Below, in pieces: positions 47,501-59,500 of a stretch of DNA of 64,000 nucleotides. The notes under the pieces are model-generated. The model did no database searches, was not told where the DNA came from, and worked only from the letters and a program-made list of their open reading frames with translations. The stretch's first letter is position 1; each line of letters starts with the position of its first letter. The translations under genes were made by a program, and so were the position numbers. Source of the stretch: Valencia hispanica (Eukaryota > Chordata > Actinopteri > Cyprinodontiformes > Valenciidae); contig OY747713.1 in NCBI GenBank assembly GCA_963556495.2, forward strand, positions 52,157,828 through 52,221,827, read 5' to 3'.

Positions 47501-50500
47501 GCTGGTGTGTTATAATTACTGCAACTGGGACTCAGACGGAGTTGTGTGAGGTGGGGAAGAGTAGAGGAGCTCTACTGGGGCGAGGCTCTCGGCTGAGTGC
47601 GTAAGTTCGGAGGAGGAGATGGGTGCAAAAGGCGGGGATAGGTGGGAGCAGGCGTTTCAGCAACCCCGAGAACTACCAGCAGATACCGGCAGAGACTCAA
47701 AGATTACTCTAACAAGTGTAAATGCGTCAGAGCAACACTTCAGGTATCTTTTTATTGAGGGAAAGACAGGTTCTCAGGATATTAAGCTTCAGAAAGTCCA
47801 TTTTGCATAATACCCCCCCTTTAAGTTTTTCTTAAGTATGCATATGATGCTCTACTGTGTGAGATTCACTAAAGTGTTGCGCAAGCAAGGTCACACGTTG
47901 TAAATAAAACTTGAGTTGACCCATAGTAAAGTAAAGCTTAGCAGTGACATCGGACAAACTCCATTGGTCTTTGTGGTAACCCCAAAAGCAGACACCTTTG
48001 ATACAAGATCTAACAGGCCGTCACCTACCTTGTTGTCAATGCCCGGCAGAGCTGTGTCTATAAAGTGGTGATGAGAAGGAATCTCATACCGCGTCAGGTG
48101 CTCTGGGAAAATGTGAAATCATTTAAAAATCATGTGATCAGCCTGATTTCCGATCACGTGATTGGATCGGGACATCCCTAGTAACTATACCTAAAACAGT
48201 CAGTGGTGAATTGATGTCTTTTAAATGCTTTTTAAGGCCAGGAATTGGTCATCATTGTTTATAGAGAAAGAAATGTTATCTCACTTATTTGTTGGACTTA
48301 AAATGTATTCAAATCCCAGCTAAAGTCTTTCTGTGTGGAGTTTTCTTGTTCTTACTATGCATCCTTGGGCCTTCTCCTGGTTGAGAGTCCAAACTACCCT
48401 TACTTGAGTATGTGTGAAAGGTTGTTTGCCTTGAGTGTGTGTGTTTGTGTGTCTTTGCTGGTCATGTGATTAGCTGGCAACCTGGCCTCTCACTCATTAC
48501 ACCTGCCTGTGGTACTGGAGGACAGAAATTGTACAGTACATCAGTCTTTTGGGGAGCGGTTACCCTCCTAAATCCACCAGGTGGATGTCTTGCCTCACTT
48601 TTCTATCCAAGGAAACCCAGCAGAGTCATTGACTTGCACCATTTACCCCTCCTGGGCCAACATGTAAAGACAGTAGACAATTGACTGCGTTGTGTTGTTG
48701 ACTTCACAGCAATCCCTCATACTGAGCAAGGATGTAGCGACAGTGGAGAGGAAAAGTTTCCCTTTAACAGGAAGAAACCTCCAGCAGAACCAGAACCTGG
48801 CTGAGTATGAGTGGCCATCTATCACGACAGATGGTGGGTTTTAGAAGACAGAGCAGTTACACAAAAAAGAACTGAAGAACTGATCCAGTAGTATTTTCAA
48901 TGTTAAAGAAAGTTAAAAGGTAATAAGAGGATAGGGAGTGTTCATTTACTGGAGGCATCATCCCAGCCAATGTGTGCATGTCAGTTATGAAGAATCCCAT
49001 AAAGTCATCACTACTAAGAGCTGGGGGAATAGTTGGCTTAGCAGAGCTATGAGTCTGTGTGAGTTTGGTAACTGTACTAAACAGAAACCTATGATTATTC
49101 TAAACCTGCTCTATTCATGATGAAAAATACACTGTTCTAGTTTGTATAAACTAGTCTAGTTTATACAGCAGTAGACTTTTTTCCTAGTTAAATAGGAATT
49201 CTCTAGATGTGTAGAGTTTCATTTTCTCTCCAATTTCCTAGTATTTTGATTGAAAGTACACAACTCTGAATATAACCAGGGAGCTGGGCATTTCCCTGAC
49301 CTATGAACATTGGGGGCTGAGCCCACACCTTTGTAGAGGAATCTGGGGGAACCTACGCAGTAAAAAATGCTTTTTATTAAGCTTTCTTGAGCATTGTGGC
49401 ACATTGTTTAATGCCAAATACTACAATATGTAATTCAGAATGTATTTATTTTCAAACTTTAACGTGACAACGTAAACAAAATCTCTGAAATCAGTATTGA
49501 TATTATGTAAGACACAATGATAAGGTTAGTAAATAGGTAACAATTATTTTCATTTTATTTCATTTTTCTTTCCCTGATAAGCACAAAAGTTAGTTCTGTG
49601 TCAGGTTGCATGGTGGATCTCTGTGTCTGCTGTTCTTTCCTCATTCTCTGTCTTGTCTAGGTTATCTGTAAACCAAGTATAACATCAGATTTCTTTATCT
49701 TAATAAATCTGTCACGCTGCCCTATTCCTGCCTTATTGTCTTCACCTGTCTGTCTCATCATCCACACCTGATCCTACTCACCTCCTGCCTTTAAGACCCC
49801 TCACTTCCTTTCACTCCCGGCCGGATCATCCTTCCTCCTTAGTTGTCAGTAGCAATTGTCAATCCCCATGGTGTGTCGTCTTCCTGCTGTCTTCCTTCCC
49901 TTCCCGATGTCGAGTTTTTCTGTTCCTGCCATCGTCATCATCATCATCATCATCATCACCACTTCACATTAATAAACATCCTGCACCTTCCTTCAGCGAG
50001 TGCGTTTGGGTCCATTCTCCACACACCACGTGACAGAATGATCCGGCCCTAAACATGGACCCAGCACTCGCCCAGGAGATCGGCGCCCTCCGCCAGGACG
50101 TCTGGGCCAACCTGGTCAGACTCGCTGCCTCTCCTCACCTTCCTGTGCGGGTCTCCGGAGCTGAGGAAATCCTTGGAGTGCTCCCTCACTTCAGGAGGGT
50201 GTTCTCTGCTCCGGATCTCGCCGCGCTGCGGAGCGAGGCGGAGAGGGTTCGTAGGGAGGCGTTGGATCGGATCATCGATCCGCCCTCTCCGTCTCCACCA
50301 TCTGTCCGCCGGCGTACGTCCCGCTGCGCCGCCGGGACTGTTTCCGGGAGCGGGGAGCCGCACCGTCACCGTCCGCATTCGTCAGCACAAGGTTGGCGTT
50401 TTGTTCCCCGGGGACTGGTCCTCGACGGCATGAGCCTCTTCTGCTTACTCACCGCAACCAGCGACGCCGCCGAGGTGGGGCCGCTTCCAGGGCAGTTCCA

Positions 50501-53500
50501 GCTCCAGTCCGTGAGCCCGTTTCGGCTCCAGTCCGTGAGCCTGTTCCAGTCCATGAGCCCGTTCCAGCTCCAGATCCCGTTCCAGTCCATGAGCCCGTTC
50601 CAGTCCCAGATCCCGTTCCAGCTCCAGTCCATGAGCCCGTTCCAGTCCCAGATCCTGTTCCAGCTCCAGTCCATGAGCCTGTTCCAGTCCATGAGCCCGT
50701 TCCAGTCCATGAGCCCGTTCCAGCTCCAGATCCCGTTCCAGCTCCAGTCAATGAGCCCGTTCCAGTCCATGAGCCCGTTCCAGTCCATGAGCCCGTTCCA
50801 GTCCCAATCCATGAGCCCGTTCCAGTTTTAGTCCATGAGCCCGTTCCAGCTCCAGAGCCCGTTCCAGCTCCAGAGCCCGCCGTTGTTGTGGCTGCCGTGT
50901 TTCTGGCGGTCACAGCGGCGGCTCTCCAGCGATGGACATTTCCCCATGCGTCGCTGGAGCTCCCGGGGAGGGTCAGGGAGGACCCGTCCCCGTCGCTGAA
51001 GCTCCCAGGGAGGGTCAGGGAGGACCCGTCCCCGTCACTGGAGCCTCCAGAACGGTCGTCTCAGGAGGCGTCCGAGCCTCCAGAACGGTCGTCTCAGCAG
51101 GCGTCCGAGCCTCCAGAACGGTCGTCTGAGGAGGCGTCCGAGCCTCCAGAACCTTCGTCTGAGGAGGCGTCCGAGCCTCCAGAACCTTCGTCTGAGGAGG
51201 CGTCCGAGCCTCCAGAACCTATTTGTCTCGGCCGACCTTTACCGGCCAGGCATCTTTGGCGCTACCTGACCCTCAGAAGAGGACCTAAGGGCCGTCCGCC
51301 CGACCTCCGTCCAGTCAGAGGACGCCGCCGGGGCCGTCCGCCCGACCTCCGTCCAGCCAGAGGACGCCGCCGGGGCCGTCCGCCCGACCTCCAGGTCCTC
51401 AGGGGCCGCCACCGGGGCTGTCCGCCAGACTTCCAGGGGCGTACCCAAAGAGACTCGGGGCCCTCCTTCCGTGGGCCCCCTCCACCCACCCTGGCAAGGG
51501 TGCTTGTTTTTTTTCTCTTCCCTTAATTTTTCACTCTCTCCACGGTGTCTGGAATCCACCTTTAAAGGGGGGGGTCCTGTCACGCTGCCCTATTCCTGCC
51601 TTATTGTCTTCACCTGTCTGTCTCATCATCCACACCTGATCCTACTCACCTCCTGCCTTTAAGACCCCTCACTTCCTTTCACTCCCGGCCGGATCATCCT
51701 TCCTCCTTAGTTGTCAGTAGCAATTGTCAATCCCCATGGTGTGTCGTCTTCCTGCTGTCTTCCTTCCCTGCCCGATGTCCAGTGTTTCTGTTCCTGCCAT
51801 CGTCATCATCATCATCATCATCATCATCATCACCACTTCACATTAATAAACATCCTGCACCTTCCTTCAGCGAGTGCGTTTGGGTCCATTCTCCACACAC
51901 CACGTGACAAAATCAGAATGAGAAGAGGTTGCTACTCCTCCTCCTTGCCCTGTAGTTCGACGAATGAGAAAATGTAAATAATTTGAAGGAGTTGACTCAT
52001 TTACCTTGACAAAATACTCTTGCTGCAGCCAGGTTTTTGAGACAAAACAAATCAATCTGATTATCACAAATCAAGTAATTAGCTAAGAAAGTTTTTTAAA
52101 ACTGAGATCTCGTGACACTACATTTAATTGATTTATTTTCTATGTTCAGTCAAAGTCATCTTTATGAGATTTTCTTGATTTGCCCTTTTTAGGTTAATCT
52201 TAAATCCATTTGATTTTGGCCCTGGGCAAGACACTGTCTCAGTAGGGTAACTAGTTGTTAAGGATGAAAAAAAAACCAACCCACTCATACCTAACTGAAC
52301 CTGTTTAAACGCACATATAGGAAAATGATAACCATTTAAAAGAATAACAAGAATTAATTTGCTTCGGATTTCATTTGCATTTTGACAGTGTCCCCTGTTT
52401 TGAAACCTTTGCTCTTTTTTGTTCTGTTTTGTAGGGAGCCAGAGGGGCACCAGGAGACCAGGGACTGGAGGGACCAACTGGACCTAAAGTAGGAAAAATA
52501 TCAAAAAAGTGTTTGATTCTCTCAGTTTATTGCTTTGTTAACAAGCTAAGCTGGAGTTAAGATATAGATTTTCATGTCTGGTGTTTGTTTTAAAAGGGTC
52601 ATCGGGGATTAAGGGGTGCACCTGGACCTCCAGGTGAAAATGGTGTTGGCAACCCTGGTACCAAGGTATTTCATGTCTTCTTTCAGTATTTGAATCTGTA
52701 GGCACTGTTGAGAAGGTGTTTATACTCTAATTTAAAGCCTCTCTTAAAGGAACAGACACACATTTAATTTATGACCCTGGGCTCTCTCTGAGCTCTCATT
52801 TCACCTTTCCGCGTGCTCGTTCATTTCTGTAAAAAGGAGCAATAAGAACAACAAACAACAATTATATATTTTAACAGCGAGACATCGTTCGCTGGACTCA
52901 GTTCTAGTAACTGAGCCCAGATCTATGTCAGCTCAAAGTCTTTATTGAAAGTTGAGTTTCCATGAAACTCCTCCCACATAGATCTTCGTTCATAGAATGG
53001 TCACAGCTTCTTCACATAAGGAACACATGATGTACCACATTCTTCTTGATTGTTCACTGTTTTTAAGTGTTGCCACATGCACTACAGAATTAAACCCTCA
53101 TACAACATTTACAGAATTTTTATCTCGTCATCTCCCTCTTTTGATCTCTTAAAAATAAGAGGTCACTATATATAAGGAAAAATGTCAGGCAGCTCACTTA
53201 TAGAATCATATCAATTTTGAGTCTATCTTCTCTGGAACTTTTCGGATCAGCAGTCAAGTCATCTTGTTCTGGCCAGGAATTGTGGTCGTCCGGCTCGCTC
53301 TTCTATGACCTAAGGTGAGAGGTTGCCAGCACATCACCTATATGCAGCTAAAGTGTATCTTTTCAGTAGCCCTGAGTTTGAAAACTCTAAGGACTGCACG
53401 CAGACCAGAGGATTGTTCTGCCCCTTTTGGCAGGGGTCTCAGCTTCTTTTCCTTCAAACCCTGCTGCGCCAGCTGGGCAGCTCTGTGCTCCAAGCCGCCC

Positions 53501-56500
53501 TGCCACCTGATGGTGCAGGTGTGCTGAAGTTGGAAACCTCTCAGGAGAGGGTTCAAGTAGGTTATGTGGTCTGCTCATTGCTGTTCTGCACACGCTCTGG
53601 CTTGCTGCTCCTGGATGTCCTCTCAGGTGCGTCCTGACTCCTCAGTGGGAGTGCATTGGCTCCAGCATTTTTCTTTAGTCCGATTACCTGAGAGATCGTG
53701 GTCTGGTTGGGTGCTGGTCTCTCACCTGGTCAACAAAGCCTAAAAGAAGAGCTTGCAACTAATTTGCTTTTCCCTGTTTGCTTTATCCATGATTGTATCT
53801 AATTTGAGATTCATTTCTTATGCATTTGTCCTTTTTTTTTAATACCTCACTCACCTCATAGTTTTAAGTAGTGCCACACTGATCGGCTGCACTAACACAA
53901 AATCAAACTATTATCCAGACTGCTTACAAACTAGGTCTATCTGTAGAAAAAGCTAATACTTTTGCTCTATGTAAATCACAAAAATCATCATTGACGCAAA
54001 GTGCACTCTAAAAATCCTGAATCAAAAATGAGCAACTCTGGAACAACCTAGACCATAAAGAATTTTTCTTCAAAATATATAGTAGGGGTTATAAGGTAAA
54101 TAAAAACTTCCAAACAAAGACTAAATGCATAAACATGCCACAAGGTAAGATGAATGGGTTGTGTGCTAAAACAACCAACCGCACAAAGGTGCCAAAACAG
54201 GATGGAAAATTTTTTTTTGATTGTTCAAGTGGCATGATGAGCATGAGACCGCTCAAGAGAAAAATGATTTGCTGCTTTAAATCTCAACCCGCAGAAAAGG
54301 ATAAGTCTAATTTTATTAATTTACACTGCTAACAGCCAAAGTTCATTAAACCTATAGTCTTATAAGATTTTACCACATCATCGACTATTGTTATTCATTT
54401 TTTTTTGAGCTGATGAAGCCCAATACTTATAAAAAAACTATAATTTCAACCTATTTAACCAAAAAACTGTTGAACCCTAAACAAATGCTGTTTTTTATTT
54501 TGTTTTTTCATTTATCTGAAATGCTTTTAAAGCAACCAATTGAAAGGCTTTGTTCGGTCAAAAATAATTGAAATTTAAGTTCCCCTTGTGCCTAAGGATC
54601 TCCTCCCTTTTTCTGAAACAGAACTGTTTCAGAAACATCCAATTATATAAGTCTCCTGTTAAACAGGTGTGACTAGATTTGCAGCCTGTTATGGAGAGAT
54701 GTTATAGTTCAATAAACACCTGTATTGTAGATTAATCTCCATGTATATTTACAGTTCAGCTCAATTCCCAGCTCTCAGCTGCTATACCTTTTAGAACTGC
54801 CAGGGAAGAATTAACAAAACCACTTAATCTATAATTTAATGTGTCCAATCATAACATGACCTTACCCATCCCGGTCCATGGGAAAAAAGATAATAGAACC
54901 TTATTTCAATCACTCCATAATTTGTTTTCAGGGGGCATATTGGAACCCAGATGGGACCATGAGGGGCTGAAATATCACGCCTCCTCCTTCTGCTGTGTCG
55001 GATCTGCTCTGCAAATACAAGAAAAGAATCCTCTTTAAGTCTCAACAGAAGCACATCCACGGTTCTCATTTTTTAGGGCAATTGTGTCAGAGCCAAAATC
55101 CGCAGAGAATCACCAGGTCGTCCATAGAAAAGTTCCCATCACATTCACGAAGAATGGAGCACATACTATATATTTTTCCCATGTACCCAGATTGGTATGA
55201 AAATGTGGTCAGATTTTTTATAATTTTCAAAACAAATAAATCTTTGGTCAGGTTTTAAGTGTACTGGTCCAGCTTTAACTATTTAGATCAATCCCATGTC
55301 GTCCCAGTCTCCAATTTACCCTTACTTTTGTCATGGAAGTATATACATTTTTACCCATATAACTTCCTGTTCGTTCATTTAATTCACGCTCAGAATTTGT
55401 CCAAATCCTGAAGAGGAGTGTAACATCTGGAAACAGATCATTAAGATTAGTGAAAGCGTCTACATATCTGGGTAAATGTCCTACAGAATATGGCATCTGA
55501 GAACAAACAAAACAGTTAATAATGTTTTATTTATTTGTTAGATATCTTGCATATTGTCACCATACGCTAGTTTGAAATGGGTCTCTGTGTGTCCTCCTCT
55601 GAGTGAACCAAGAAAATAAATCAGCATTCTCATGTGCTATATGTCGTTCTTCTGTGAGTCTTAAAGTTCCTAATAACACCACCAAAAAGCTGTAAAAATA
55701 AAAGTACTAAATAGCAGAAAAACCAGAAAAACCTTCATTGTTATTATCTCTCCCTTCAAGCAGTCTCTATAGAAAAATGGCTCTCCTGGTTCTCTTCACT
55801 AAAGTTGAGACAAGTGGACCATATTGTATCCACCTCCCTTTGTAATCAGTCTTAAACACCACTTTTCCTAGACTGCTTTCCCTATATCTAGTAATGGTCT
55901 CTGCTTTTTATAATGGGTTAAGTGTATCCAACTCAGTCTCTACAGCCATTGGTGTGGTCAAAAATACCTGGAATGGCCCCTTCCACCTGGGTGATGACCA
56001 GTTTTCTGTTTACAGATCCAGTCACCTACTTTCAGCTCACCTCTTCCTGTAGGAATATAGGATCATCTGGCATATGATTAGTTTGCATTTATAACTTATG
56101 TAATTATCAGTATTTTGATCATGAAAACTCCCAGATCTAAATCACATTGTTTTTTTTAGAAGAGAGTATACCAATCTAAGGAATTCTATATCTCACCCAT
56201 AGATTATTTCCAATATAATGAGGCCAATTTTCAAATTTGGTATTATATGCATGTATAATTTACCAAATCAAGACAATATCTAATTTTGTCCTGTTTCTTC
56301 CATTGCTTTTTTTCTTTGCAACATCTTTATCATAAAATCATAAATCAATTTGTAATTGTTCCTCTTATTTTAATATATCAAACTGTAGGAAGGTATAAGG
56401 TCTAATCAAATCCGTTCAATTACTTGGTGTTATATTCATATATAACTTTATCATAACCAAACAGTATCTCCAATTCTGTTTAGTCTTATCCATGGCCTTT

Positions 56501-59500
56501 CTTAATCTGCTTTTAGAATCCAATTGTCTCTTAAAAATGATCTATAATCTTTGTCCTATTTTATCAATTATTTCATTCACAAAATGTGTTCCGTTACCAC
56601 TATAGATCATTTGTGGATATCAAATCTAGGCATTATTTCTCTAAACAACATTTCTGCAACAGTTAGTGTATCTAAATGTTTCACTGTTAACATTACAAAT
56701 CCATTAGGAGAAATTATCTTTTCTTACCAAATAGAGCTTCTTCAGTACAGCCTTTGTTTGCTCAAAGCTGTTTCTTAATTTTATATGAGAAGCTTTTATT
56801 TTTATTATGTCTGGCACACTTCTTGTCCACAAACTAATCAATTTGAGAATTGAATTGTCCGTAAGAAATGCTTTAATTAGTTCACCACTAGAGGTCGCCA
56901 TACCCCTGTTACCATTTTGTTGTTTATTATCGGAACAGCCCTTCCTTGAGGGGAAGGGGGGAAGGTGGTCGCTTGTTTAAGATAATTCATTTAGATCACA
57001 GTAAAGTTTACCTTACTCTTCATAGGATTTTTTAAAATATGGAAGTGAGTTTTCTCTTTTATTTTATTTTTCTTTCGGCAAAACTTTAGGAGAAAACAAA
57101 GTTTAAAACATTTTTCATCCTCCCGGGTGCTGAAAAACACATCAGCTTCACGCACGAACCCCTCCTTTTTCTCTTCTTCGCTCCTTCAAGAGGAATTCCT
57201 TTGTTTGAGACGCCAAATGTCTATTCTTCAATTTTGATCTTTTAGTTTTATTTTATATCGCCACTACCAGGAAGTGCGCGAAATTACTCAGTCAATCGTC
57301 CTTCAAATTCATAATCTTTATTTTAAAGAAATGTATTGTCTTTTCTCTTACATAAATTTTGCATCTCCTTTAAATCTTCTTTGCTATTTTTTCCCCATAT
57401 TTCGTTAAGTTACATTTTACTGTTTTTATTTTTCATTTTTAAATATTTATCATTCTCAGGTTAATGAAGTAAATTCAGCTTTTATTTCACTTTGATCTTA
57501 TCAATTTATCTTATCGCAGTGTTATTTACTCAATTTTCTAACCATGAGACTCCTTTCAGCCTACAGCTGTTTCACCATAGAAATCTCCATTCACACACAC
57601 ACACAGTCACACAACCGGTTTATCACACATTAATATAAATATGTATTTATTATCATGTTTTTTCATTACTAGTATTATTATTTAGATATTATTTATCATT
57701 AGGCCTATTTCTAATTGAGATCCCAGATCTCTGCGCGCTTTGTAGTCCAACTCCTTTAACATGGATTTTCATTGTGAGATCCCGGATCATCACGCAACGA
57801 TCCCCGATCTTTATTTGCAAAACACAAACTTGCATTACAAAGGTCCCGGAACTAGTTATCTTTAATCTTATTTTTTATTCCTTCATGCATCAAATTTTGT
57901 ACTCACTGGCTTTTTTGTCCCTGTGTCCCGTCATCAAACTGTTGTTCCGGGAAGGAACCTCCTTTTTTACCCAATGGTGAGGTGGAAGACTTTGATACTG
58001 GTTCCGAACCAGGCCGTGCACGGGCTCTCAGCAACCTGCGGTTCCTCCCGGAGATCCAGTCTGCTCAAAGGAACAAGAAATGCCAGGGTTAAAATCGCTC
58101 TCTGATCTCTGAGTTTTCTTTTTTTAGACATTCCGTGGTTTCTCAATCCACGAGCTGATCCCACTCGGCCTTCCTACGGTTCCGAACACGCAGGCGTTCA
58201 GTAAGAAGCGTCCTAGGTTACCTTAGGGCCGGCCACACCCTGAGTTTACCGACCCGGTCGGCATCTATTTACCTCAGCAGAAACAGAAATCAACATTTAC
58301 TGGAGAACTACAGACAGAACATAAATTTAGATTAGTCAATTTTGCGCCTCAGTGTCAGTGCTTACCAAATAACTTCAGACCTGGGTCACTTCCGTCCTCC
58401 GATCTCCAGTATCTGTTGATAACAACAATTTCAACAAAATCCTATTATTCCAAACTCACGTTTTCCTTTGCTCCTCCAGAAATCACGCCGGGGTCACCAT
58501 TTTGTAGAGAAGGTGTTTTTACTCTAATTTAAAGCCTATCTTAAAGGAACAGACACACATTTAATTTATGACCCTTGGCTCTCTCTGAGCTCTCATTTCA
58601 CCTTTCCGCTTGCTCGTTCATTTCTGTAAAAAGGAGCAATAAGAACAACAAACAACAATTATATATTTTAACAGCGAGACATCGTTCGCTGGACTCAGTT
58701 CTAGTAACTGAGCCCAGATCTATGTCAGCTCAAAGTCGTTATTGAAAGTTGAGTTTCCATGAAACTCCTCCCAAATAGATCTTCGTTCATAGAATGGTCA
58801 CAGCTTCTTCACATAAGGAACACATGATGTACCACATTCTTCTTGATTTTTCACTGTTTCTAAGTGTTGCCACATGCACTACAGAATTAAACCCTCATAC
58901 AACATTTACAGAATTTTTATCTCGTCATCACTTTGTTTGGAGGGTTGGGAATATGGCACATGCACTGGAATATCTCCTACCTATAATTAACAATATCTGT
59001 TTCAGGGTGATAAGGGTAACCAAGGAAGACCAGGACCACTTGGATCAGTGGGTTTTGGTAAGCTAGGAAGTCAGGTGAGTTGACGCAAATAAAGAAAACT
59101 TTTTAATATCAGACAAAAGTAACCTGAAGAAAAACAAAATGTTTTCAATTTATAATTTTATTTACTAAAAGAAAAGGGTATCCAAATCATCTTGGGCGTA
59201 TGTTAAAAAGTCATTGTCCCTTAAACTGTATAACTGGCTGTGCCAATGATAACTGGCATTACTGTGAAGGTTCACTGTTCTTTGCAGAATCACTTTAATT
59301 CAACCATGTTAAAGGATTTCTTGGACTTACTGTAGATGTGGACGTTGCCCAGGCCTTCGTTGTACTTTTTTAAGGACATCAGTGGTGATCTTGATTGTAT
59401 ATTTTGAACCATTGTTCCACGGCAGTGTGTGCTTGAGTAAGTCATCCGGGTTTTGAAGCAGCAAAACAGCACCAGATTGCCACACAATTATCAGTACTCT

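Larger units (their letters stand above)
49710..51909 (+). mobile_element. Compact non-autonomous LTR retrotransposon, 2200 bp, exact target duplication
   Basis: LTRs at 49710-50035 and 51578-51909 with TGTCACG...GTGACA ends; the five bases aaatc flank both sides (49705-49709, 51910-51914). The LTRs differ by about three substitutions plus two extra CAT units (6 bp), so insertion was recent. A purine tract (aaaggggggggtcc) precedes the 3' LTR. The body of about 1.54 kb codes for a gag-like start and Pro-rich repeats but no protease, RT or integrase, so movement needs enzymes from elsewhere. The primer site looks self-complementary to the LTR, as in Tf1/sushi elements. It sits in an L2 fragment within a col28a intron. 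Confidence 0.88.
52706..58927 (-). mobile_element. Defective retrovirus-like element ERV2, copy B
   Basis: LTRs at 52706-53130 and 58503-58927, about 425 bp each, differing at roughly eight positions by eye. Primer site on the - strand at 58499-58482 (TGGTGACCCCGGCGTGAT, one mismatch to tRNA-Trp). Purine tract aaaagagggaga next to the left LTR. The inside aligns with copy A but is shorter: it lacks the parts matching 15115-15385 and 15570-17040 of copy A, and the two insertions of copy A. Gag, protease, RT and most of integrase are absent. It fills the col28a intron between 52665 and 59006, oriented against the gene. No exact target duplication could be seen. Confidence 0.87.

Noticed and set aside
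49938..49968. His-rich run (CAT repeat) as a metal-binding peptide
   Set aside because: It lies in the LTR, is a trinucleotide repeat of different length in the two LTRs and is probably untranslated.
50366..50913. Trp-Asn-Gly and Thr-Gly repeat proteins on the - strand
   Set aside because: They are mirror readings of the minisatellite in the 2200-bp LTR element; repeat units in multiples of 6 keep all frames open.
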